NCBI GenBank assembly: GCA_030407315.1
Contig: JALQPE010002200.1
Location: 1-45,884 of the forward strand
Length of the DNA stretch: 45,884 bases
Direction: 5' to 3'
Origin: Asparagopsis taxiformis
Taxonomy: Eukaryota; Rhodophyta; Florideophyceae; Bonnemaisoniales; Bonnemaisoniaceae
Shown here: in pieces, positions 31,091 to 39,947 of the stretch
Layout: each line of letters opens with the position of its first letter
How positions within the stretch are numbered: the first letter of the stretch is position 1
Translations under genes and position numbers: made by a program
Notes under the pieces: generated by a model
What the model saw: only the letters and a program-made list of their open reading frames with translations
Database searches by the model: none
Told to the model about the DNA's origin: nothing

Positions 31091-31568
31091 TGATCGTTAG
31101 CGCGGTTCTAACACGTGTCAGTTCGGTCTATGGCTGCATTGTTGGACGGTTCTCATCTAAATTTAATTTATATTATCTCCATCATTCAGATTCGACCACT
31201 GCTTTACGCTGGTCGGAAACGGATGTATAGAGACGTACGTCCCTGTAGGAATGGCCCTCATACTGTAGCACAACCATACCAACAATGCCAGCCATGACCC
31301 GAACACTCCATCCTTGCTATTCTTGCCTTTGTGAACACGCCGCGGTTGCTGTCTGCATCGTTGCCGTAATTACTTCTCCACCTCGTTCAGTTCAGAGGAT
31401 ACACCGCCCTTGCGTGACTCTTCATCGTCAGCCTGGTTTAGATTAATATCTGAATCGTACGTCTCTCATCTCTACTCTTTTCGCGAGAAAAATGCCTATA
31501 TATCCTACCTCTTCTCGTGCGGTACGTAACCTCTCAGTAAATGAGCACATCACAATAACTCCTCTATC

Positions 31569-32548
31569 ATGTCTCAACAAATCAGTGTTGTTTCCCGAAT
31601 ATTTCAAAACCCCTACAACATATCACAGGTCCCGTTCCTCTCAGCAATCCCCGCTCTCCAATCCCTCCTCACTCTCGTCGACCAGTTGCCCGCTCTCTAC
31701 ACAAACAGAACTATCCTGTCCAACGCTCTCCGTCGCTATGAACATCTCTAGTTACCCCTCATCCTTTCCAACCCTCACGCCACCATCCTCCCCCCATTGA
31801 CATCCATTGGGTCTGGATATGTCACATGCTCAACCCCACCGCCTATGCGATCGACATGAAACGTATTCGCACTGCACAATCTTCTGCCGGTAACGCAAAA
31901 GTTGTCCATGCTGTTCTTGACCACCAAGGTCGGGTGAAAGCAATGAAACGAGCAAAGAAGTTATTGGAAGCTGCATATCCAAATGAACAGTTTGACTTGC
32001 AGTCTACAATTTCTCAAGCCACTATGTTTGCTACACCTGGCGACCCTGACAACTACCATTTCCCCTCGAAAATCAAATACGACATCATTGCTGCAGCATC
32101 ACGTCAAATGGACTTCCATTATCAAGTCTGTATCCTGCCCCAGTATTTCCAGAAATCATTTCTGAGAAATGCCGTCAAGCGATATCTCAAGGGTTTCCTG
32201 TATCTCAAGAAGCCCCATCCAAAAACTATCATCACTCCTACAGTAGACATAGAACTCGTATGGTACTGCCATATGCTGCATCCTTTGGACTATGCCGAGG
32301 AAACTGTTCGAATCACTGGTTCCCTGTTGCCACATGATGATATAACGAATGATCGTTCAGAAGGCTCTGAACTGAACAAAGCGTGGGATAACACATGCGA
32401 ATTGTGGAAACTTCAAATCTCCAAAGATGGTCTAGCTTCCCCCGCCGTTATGTTCAGAGGCAATGGTACAGCAGAGGAACGTGCTCTACGACCAGCAATA
32501 CAAGCCTCTGCTGCAAAAATTGCATATCAGTACAGTCAAGCTCTGTAG
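31569..32548 (+). pseudogene. Glycine-rich-domain (GRDP/DUF1399) protein, two breaks
   Basis: The ATG at 31569 opens a helical N-terminus that reaches a TAG at 31749-31751, exactly where a Trp is expected before LPLILSNPHATILPP. A one-base loss in the C run at 31790-31795 then moves the frame to DIHWVWICHMLNPTAYAIDM. A second copy of the same signature, DIELVWYCHMLHPLDYAEET, lies at about 32245. The paired D-x-x-x-x-W-x-x-HML-x-P signature is typical of the GRDP-like (DUF1399) family, whose biochemical role is unclear. The remainder (31826-32548) is open and ends in TAG. No intron is needed, so it could be a retro-copied gene. It lies on the opposite strand between the TIR and NTPase remnants. 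Confidence 0.7.
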
Positions 32549-32579
32549 GGCAACACAGCATTTGTAGTAGCGCACAAAA

Positions 32580-33175
32580 TGTCCAGTTATTGAGCTCCAG
32601 GGTCTCACCGTTCAACCAAATTCCAACGGTCACATCTTGCTGATGCCGGTACTTCGGCTGAGCAGTCTTCATCAGTCGAAATTGAACGATATTCGGAAAT
32701 GGTTCCATGGGGAACGGGCCTACAACTCCCGAAACTTTCATGCAGAACAGTGCATCGTATCGTCAGTTGCCGAGAAGAGAACGGGAATGATCGCAGTATA
32801 AATAGCGTGATTGAGATACAATCAGAAAGTGACAGTGGCCATCTTCCGCTTTGCTGCGCCCTCCGTATAAACAGGCAATGTCCATTGTCGTTGGCTATGC
32901 TTAACCGCAGATTTGTATCTCAGCACTCATCCAGCTTCTGCCGATAGAACACAGTATTGATAATCATTCCACACTTCCCATTCATACGGAATCGCTCCAC
33001 AAAAACATCAACTCCTTCGTGGTTTACTTCCTAGCCGTAAATTCTGGTGACAGAATCACCATTTCAATCCTCGCAGTCTGCATCACACAGATCATCTTAC
33101 GCAGTGCGTGCTGCCCAGATCGTTATTCGGCCCTATCCAGAAACACTTTCAGGCCTTGTGCAACCAGTAGATCTG
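32580..33175 (-). pseudogene. TIR-domain remnant plus unknown segment
   Basis: Minus strand from 33175: SDLLVAQGLKVFLDRAE, stop, RSGQHALRKMICVMQTARIE, MVILSPEFTARK, stop, TTKEL. A frame shift then leads to VFVERFRMNGKCGMIINTVF ending in YR. These are the successive TIR signatures: a helix before G-x-x-x-F-x-D, a G....L...I..S. helix, (V/I)xLSxxF, W..KEL with the Trp codon lost to TAA, and the IxPVFY strand. Downstream, 32741-32590 encodes MKVSGVVGPFPMEPFPNIVQ and more, with no known domain. TIR domains signal by NAD cleavage or by adaptor binding in immune receptors. The 5' part is cut off by transposable element copy B. Strand and order make it a candidate N-terminus of the NACHT-like/WD40 gene. 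Confidence 0.55.
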
Positions 33176-34950
33176 AAATGGAAATGGACGTCCGGTGAAT
33201 GACCGGCACAATTGCATTGCTGGCGAGCCCAGGAATTCTAAAATTTCAGTCAGAAAAAAATTGCAAAAATACATCGATTTGGGCGGTCGAAAGTGCCGTA
33301 CGGCACACCCTCATCTCAAAAACATGTTCACATGTGCATGTTTTTGAGAATAGCCCAAAAAATAAAGCAATTCAGGACGTCCACCGGACATAGGCTCGAT
33401 TCTAATGTGGCCACAACGGCCCCAGAAGCTACCAAGCGCCCCGAGCGGCCCCTCCTCACTCACCCACTCACGGCTATCTTGCAGAAACGTTCCTGCTGGC
33501 CTCATCCATGCCTTCACATCCACATCATCATCCTCTGCTGAGCTGTTCAACTTGGACATTTACTGGAAGTACTCGTTGTCTTCGACGTCCACCAATGCAG
33601 GACAACACCATGAATACTACACCCACCGTGGAGCTCAGTTATCAGTGGTGGGCGTCCTATAAATGAATGCTACAGAACCATTGCCCCAAGCCCTCCAATT
33701 TGGACGCTCAGCCCACAGCGATTGATGCTCTACCTCCTTGGTCGCTCTCCGATGCATGTAAATGCGTCAAAGTACGACCGATGGGGCAGTCCAAACGTTT
33801 TGTACCAGTGCACGCCTAGGGATACCACAATGTTCGTCATACACACACAAACACACAAACAACCACGCACTGCTGCACCCATCTGTCGCATGCGTCAGTG
33901 ATGTGCTGCAGTGTGTATGCGCCGTGCGGTAGCAAAATTTCCATGCTTGCAGCCATTGACATCCAGACATCCAGCTGCCTACCAGGGAAGCCGTTTGCAG
34001 CCGATTCCCATTTTCGGAATGGTATCTCGGTGCTCTCATCACTTGCTTAGTTGCTGCGATGCAAGCAAATGTGCAGCACTCGCCTAGCTTGAAATGGACG
34101 TCCAGTGGAAGTCCGGCTCGATTGCATTGCTGGCCAGCGCTGAGATTCTAAAATGTTCGGCTGAAAAATAGCTGCAAAACTGTATCCATGCGCAATATTC
34201 GACCAACCTGAAATGGACGTCCGGTGGATGTCCAGCTCATTTGCATTGCTGGTCAGCCCAGAAATTCTAAAATTTCAGTCAGAAAAAAAATTGCAAAATT
34301 ATATCGATTTGAGCGTTCGAAAGTGCCGTACGGCACACCCCCATCTCAAAAACATGTTCACATGTGCATGTTTTTGAGAATAGCCCAAATTTTAATTCTA
34401 ATCAAGGTGTCTAATTTGGCCACAACGGCCCCAGGAACCGGCCGCCGCCCCGAGTGGGGCCATCGCTGGCTTCTGTAAGCACCAACTGTAAGCAAAGCCA
34501 CATCTCACGAAGGGTCGATTCCAGGCTCAGGCTCAATACGCCAGGGCGAAGTCATAGTCCTTGTTTCGGCATGCTCCCACCCTACTCTCCCACGACAAAC
34601 ACTACTCACCCGTCATGCTGCACATACTATGTGCACTTCATATGAGCAGTAGACCCGCCTGCGTGGTTGCTGTAATGCGTGGATGTGAGCAGCACACGAA
34701 CAACCCAAAATGGACGTCTAGTGGATGTCCGGCTCAATTGCATTGCTGGCCAGCCCAGAAATTCTAAAATTTCCGAAAATCAATTTGGTGGCCCATCATC
34801 TCCCGTGCAGAAAACTCTCGCACTCATTTCTGATATACTTTTGGACGTGTTTCTCACTTTTATGCATCAGGAAAGGCGTTACAGAAAATTGGGACTACGC
34901 TACTTGTGAGCCGCGTCGTTTGAGATAGCGAGTAGAGTTTTTTGTATAGT
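33176..34950 (+). mobile_element. Hairpin-rich transposable element, copy B (left half only)
   Basis: It starts at CTGAAATGG/GACGTCCGGTG (33176-33190) and follows copy C in reverse with near identity to about 34950, where it leaves the element at AGCGAGTAGAG. It includes both hairpins (33315-33348, 34345-34378), the short CACAAA stretch at 33840 and the unit repeats at 34094, 34214 and 34709. The right half with the ACTAGG/GGACGTCC terminus is missing, so this copy is truncated. It cuts the TIR remnant. Confidence 0.75.
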
Positions 34951-35598
34951 ATTTATGTTATATTCTAAATGTGCGTTCGAGACCTGGTTTGTAATATTCT
35001 CGTGGTTTTGTGGGTACCAGTTTTGTGCTCACTTCTGGCAGCCCAATGGTGGAATGTACCTGAGCGACCAATCATCACCTACTGCTAGGTCGCACATTTT
35101 GCTGGCAACGTGTGCATGGAAGGACGAATGAACGCCGTGGGAGATGGATTTTCAGTTAGTTCATTTGAAATAATAAAATTTTATTAATTGCGAACTTTAT
35201 GGAATAAGTTTGTGCCTTACAGTGGATATTACAGGGATCATGTAAGGGAAGCAAATGGATTGTCATATGTATAATTATACTATTTCGATGTTCTCGATCC
35301 GGATCTCATTATTCGGGAGTTCAGAGACCATGGCTCGGGCCATTCTTAATCTCAATACCAGCGATGATATGGAGTATGCACAGCAGGACTTAAGCTGACG
35401 TCGAATGCTGTCCAGTCGACGTCGCAGGCTCCACTTCTCCGCCATCACTGACTGAGGTTCTTTGGCCGTGTTTCCTTTGTTTGGTGTAGAGGATAGAACG
35501 ACGGTGAGTATGCCAGTTTGGAGAGATTGCAGCGAGGGAAGCGTGTGTTTTGCTTCGTACTGTTGTCGTATATGCGATATTGATTCATTAGCCTAATG
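34951..35598. other. AT-rich flank, no gene seen
   Basis: A candidate polyadenylation-like AATAAAATTTTATTAATT is at 35172. No coding domain is present. Confidence 0.35.
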
Positions 35599-35637
35599 CA
35601 TGACTCACGAAGCTTCTGAGAAGCTTCGTGAGTCATG
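35599..35637. repeat. 39-nt perfect palindrome at the edge of a repeat array
   Basis: Arms of 19 bp (CATGACTCACGAAGCTTCT) surround one central base. The arm sequence is related to AGCTTAGTGAGTCATGG inside the array at about 35985, so the palindrome may be an inverted joint between array units. Confidence 0.85.
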
Positions 35638-35718
35638 GTTTGCATGTTGTGAACGATGGGAGGCCGGTAAGTAAGTGAGTCTTGCGGGTGTGCAATAAGG
35701 GATGCATGGGTGTCTAGT

Positions 35719-36950
35719 CTGACTGTTCTGGTTCATTTTGATGTTGTATAGGTGGTGCAGGAATGGTGTTGAAGGAAGGTAAGTTTCATTAAGCTTAAAG
35801 ACAGGTTTCGCGATGAAATGGAATGCTGACTACATTTGTTCGTTGCACGATTTGTGACTTATTGGTTGTATTGTGTACATGATGCAACGAGATGAAGAGT
35901 TTAAGTGCGTTCTGAGGGTATGAAGCGAGGGAAGTGTTTGTTTCGAATTTTACTGTCGTCTTTTATGCGATATTTATTTATTGGAAGCTTAGTGAGTCAT
36001 GGTGCATATTCGCTGAAGGGTGGAAGAGAGGTAAGCGAGCATTTAGGGGGTGCAGTGAGTGGAATGTAGGTTTTGAGTCTGACTGTTGTGGTTGATGTTG
36101 ATTTTGTGTAGGTGATTCCGGAATGGTGATGACGGAAGATAAGTTACATTGAGCGCCTAGTTAAGTTGTGCGAAGATATGGAATGCTGACTACATTTGTT
36201 TTTTGTGCAATTTTTGACTTATGGTTTGTATTGTGTGCTGGATACAACGAGGATAAGTAAGTTCTGAGGGTATGCAGCCAGGGAAGCATGGGTTTTCAGT
36301 CCGACTGTTGTTGCTGATTTAGATGTTGTGCAGGAGATGCTGTAATGGTGATGAGGGAAGGTAAGTTACATTGAGCGCCCAGTCCGGTAGTGCGAAGATG
36401 CGGAATGCTGACTTCATTTGTTGGTTGTGAGATTTGCGACTTTTGGTCTGTACTACAGTAGTGACTATGGTGTGTAGAATGAAACGAGGGTAAGTGAGTT
36501 CTGAGGGTATGCATCGAGGGAAGTGTTTGTTTCGAATCTGACTATTGCAGTTGATGCGATATTTATTCATTGAAAGCTTATCCAGTCATGGCGTGTTTTG
36601 AGTGAAGGATGGAGCGAAGGTAGGTTCGGAAGTTTTGAGAGTATGCTGAGAGGGACATGTGGGTTTTGAGTCCGACTGTTTTTGTTGATTTCGATTTTGT
36701 GTAGGTGATGCAGGAATGGTGATGACGGAAGGTAAGTTTCATTGAGCGTTAAGATGTGTTTTGCGAAGATATGGATAGCTGACTACGTTTATTCATTACA
36801 AGATTTTTGCATCATGGTTTTTACTGTGTGTAGGGTGGAAGGGGGTAGGTAAGCGAGTTTCTAGGATATCTGGCGGGGGAAGCGTTGCTTTTGAATCTGA
36901 CAGTTGAGGTTCATTTTATGTATGTGGTGCAGCAGTGGTGAAGCAGGAAC
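35719..36950. repeat. Higher-order tandem repeat of alternating long and short units
   Basis: The marker CTGACTGTT and its variants begin at 35719, 36079, 36301, 36672 and 36897, giving intervals of 360, 222, 371 and 225 bp. Long and short units therefore alternate, with a composite period of about 582-596 bp. Long units contain an extra block with GAGGGAAGTGTTTGTTTCGAA and GCGATATTTATTCATTG. Common parts include AATGGTGATGACGGAAGGTAA and GCTGACTACATTTGTT. A partial unit upstream reaches about 35500. No genes were found. Confidence 0.7.
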
Positions 36951-37293
36951 GGTAGGATTCAAGGAGAGTGAAGAAAGGATTTGGGATGATGGGAAATGAA
37001 GATGTGAGGTGTCTTCTGGAAGTGTATATTTTCGGGCATACGATAGAAGTGAGAGTGGGCTCCAAATCAGTACGATTTTCTGACCATATTCGTGTTTAAT
37101 TTCTTGATGATTCGATGGGAAGAGGTGTTGTTAAGGAAAGCAGGGATGGTATTCGGAAGGAGCAGATGTTTTCTAATCTAGGCCGTGAGGGTCCGTGAAG
37201 TATGCGCAGATAGTAGTGCATGGCGTTCGGATGGTAGGGAGCATGCGATTCTGGGGGAGACGGGTGATCGACGATATGCTGACAGGTATTTTG

Positions 37294-37421
37294 TATTCTG
37301 GCTGGATACGTATTTCATATTCTGGCTGGATACATATTCCGTATTCTGACCGGATACGTATTTCCTATTCTAACCGGGTATTTATTTCCTATTCTGACCA
37401 GATATGTATTTCCTATTCTAG
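37294..37421. repeat. 24-bp minisatellite, five to six units
   Basis: TATTCTG or its variant starts at 37294, 37318, 37342, 37366, 37390 and 37414, exactly 24 bp each. Because 24 is a multiple of three, one plus-strand frame reads an 8-residue repeat (YSGWIRIS-like). That frame has no other support as a gene. Confidence 0.9.
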
Positions 37422-37543
37422 AGAGACGTATTGTATACCAGCAGTTTCGTAAATGAGAGAATAAAATACGGTCCGATATGGGCCCTGAATTTACCTTCCG
37501 CTGTAATTTCTTCCCTCCCGGTTTTCGCTGATATATTGTATAC

Positions 37544-37715
37544 TGGATGTCGGGTCCTAGTATTCCGCCATATGTACTAGAGAAAGTGGATGTCGGGTCC
37601 TAGTGTTCCGCCAAACGTACTAGAGAAAGTGGATGTCGGGTCCTAGTATTCCGCCATATGTACTAGAGAAAGTGGATGTCGGGCCCTAGTATTCCGCCAT
37701 ATGTACTAGAGAAAG
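37544..37715. repeat. 43-bp tandem repeat, four units
   Basis: TGGATGTCGGG starts at 37544, 37587, 37630 and 37673, with the next unit edge at 37716. Each unit contains CCTAGTATTCCGCCATATGT and ACTAGAGAAAG. It runs directly into the transposon-type terminus at 37716-37847. Confidence 0.9.
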
Positions 37716-37847
37716 TGGACGTCCGCATCCAAAAAATTTTTATTTTTTTTGGACGCGGACGTTCATTTGTTCTAGTAAATCTCGGGGCCGACTAGGACCC
37801 GTACTAGAGAGACTGGACGTCCGCGTCCACTTCCGAAAACACAGACG
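37716..37847 (+). mobile_element. Isolated right terminus of the hairpin-element family
   Basis: It contains GGACGTCCGCATCC, its inverted form GGACGCGGACGTTC, and ACTAGAGAGACTGGACGTCC, and ends in TTCCGAAAACACAGACG. That is the same terminus as copies A (to 11090) and C (from 24573), with one difference (GAAAAC for GAGAAC). The remainder of the element is replaced by the 43-bp repeat, so this is a divergent subfamily or a solo end. Confidence 0.6.
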
Positions 37848-39945
37848 TAGCCCGTGCTTCGAGTTCGCGGCGGCGCGTGCCCGTTGGCAGGTTCGTAACA
37901 CACGTAACTATTCGGCAAAGCGGCGGCGCGTAGCGGCGGCTTTCACTGCGAGTGGTACGTTAACCTCGATCTAGAGCCGTTGGCGTGCGTATCATTTAGT
38001 AACTAACTCGGAAATCGTTTCCGCCGCCGTCGTTTCTCGTTCGGATAACCCGTCGGGTGTCGTATTCCGTTGAGCATTCGAGCTCTTTGGCACGTAGCAC
38101 GTCGGTGCCAATTTTAATTTGCTCCGATGAGTTGGGCGAAAATTCGTCGAACGTCAGACCGACGCGCGCGTGAGTCGGCTTGACGTTTCACGCCGTTGCG
38201 TGTACGCGGCAGTGCGTCGTGGCGCGTCGCGGTTCCGTTGACGACGTGATTGCCGACGGGCTTGGCATTTCGTATAGCCATTGACGTCATTAGCGCCGTC
38301 GCGCTTCACGTTCCCGCGGCTTCACGTTGGCCAGTGGCGTTATCATTTTGTAACTAACTCGGAAATCGTTTCCGCCGTCGCGCCCTGTGCGATTAACCCC
38401 GTCGGGTACCGCATATCGTTGAGCGTTCGAGCTCTTTCGCGCGTAGCACGTCGGTGCCAATTTTAATTTTTGCTCCGATGAGCTGGACGGAGAATTCGTT
38501 AAACGTCAGGCCGACTCGCGCGTGGGTTGGCTTGACGTTTCACGCCGTTGCGCGTGCGCGGCGGTGCGTCGCGGTTCCGTTGGCACGTCTTTGCCGGCGG
38601 GCTTGGCTTTTCGTATAGCCATTGACGTCATTAGCGCCGTCGCGCTCCACGTTACCGCGGCTTCAGGTTAGCCGGTGGCGCAATCGTTGCGCTGGTCCGC
38701 TTCGCGTAGCAGCGTCGTTGGAGCGTTTCGTTAGCTCGTCCGTTTGTGGTGCGTCGTGCACCTGGGCATACGTAATGCTCGCCTTTACGCCGTTGCGTCA
38801 CTTTCGTTCATTCGCCTTGCGAACCCGACGGGGAAACGATTGACGAAGTCGTTTCGTGTGCCCGCGGGCGTTCAGGGCTACTACGTGAGTCAATTTTTCG
38901 TCGGCTCGTTGCCTTCAGCTGTGCCGTTTCCGTTGGCTACTAGCTTGTTCGCCGTTGCGTATTCGTATTTCGTTTCGCGGGGTCGACCCGTTGGCGTACG
39001 TCGTTATCGTTGGCGACGCCCGCGTACGCGATCGTATCCTGGCCAACGTGGCCGTGGCGCGTGTGCCTTCGAGTTCGAACGGAGCCTAAGCTTCGTTAGC
39101 TTACTTCGTTCGCGACGCGGACGTGCGCGATTTAATCTACGTGACCGTACGTGTTCGACCCCTTTTGGGTTCGCTCGCGTCGTTTCGCATAGCCGCGGGC
39201 TTTTCGTTTTCGCGCGTCGATCGTTGCGCCCGCATGGCAGGAACACCGTTGTGTCGTTTCGTGGTTGCCGTACGTGGCTACCGTGTTCGGCGTCGTGCCT
39301 TGATGTGGCGGTAACGGTTGCCGTCGCATCGCATTCGAGACGTTAGCGTCTTCGTTCGCCGTCCGTCGCTGCGGCCTCGTTGGCTCATTCGTTTCGCACG
39401 TTCTTCGCGCGCGCTTCGTGCGCTGAAACCCGTTGGTCTCGTTCGTCAGCTAGCGTATAGCTTCGTTCCGCTTCGTGCGTGAAGTTTCGTAATGAGGCCG
39501 TTGCCATCTTCGTCGGGGACGCGTCCGTCCTACGTGGTTTTTCCGCCTTCCGTTTACGTTGCCGTTAGCTCGCGAGCTTGGCGTTGACCTCGTTGGTCGA
39601 TGCGACTCGTTGTCAGCGGTTGTCCACGGGGACGTACGATGGCTCACACGTCATGCCAAAATTACGAAATTTTCGGGGCACGCGTGCCCCGAGATTTGGC
39701 CAGGTTAGCGCACTGTAATCGGCCCGATTTTTCGTACCGTGCGTCCATGGCCCGTTGGCCCTAAAATAATTTTCGCGCGAAAAATCTGACGTGATGTCCG
39801 TCCGTGGCCATGATGTCGTCATCGTCGCCTGTGGGACGGACAACACTGTCGAGCCAGTCGTGGCTCTTCACATCGTGTGAATCGTCCGCGCGTGGACTCG
39901 TCGTCCAATCTTTCGTTGGCGCTCGTGCCTCCACCAACGTATGGT
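37848..39945 (-). mobile_element. Probable Gypsy LTR/flank with internal tandem duplication
   Basis: CG-rich sequence downstream of the integrase on its coding strand, where the 3' LTR is expected. A roughly 341-351-bp unit is repeated: GTAACTAACTCGGAAATCG at about 37999 and 38350, and ATTGACGTCATTAGCGCCGT at about 38280 and 38621. The third unit is partial. A GGGGCACGCGTGCCCC palindrome lies at about 39675. LTR ends were not defined because the second LTR lies outside the window. The Arg-rich open frame on the plus strand at 38744-39346 reflects composition. Confidence 0.5.
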
Positions 39946-39947
39946 GT

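Noticed and set aside
37195..37452. Protein with 8-residue repeats (YSGWIRIS)
   Set aside because: The repeat arises from a 24-bp minisatellite; the flanking frame has no coding support.
37544..37715. 43-bp direct repeats as a CRISPR-like array
   Set aside because: Units are contiguous without unique spacers and adjoin a transposon terminus.
38744..39346. 200-codon Arg-rich plus-strand frame
   Set aside because: It lies in CG-rich LTR-like sequence with overlapping frames on both strands and has no domain.
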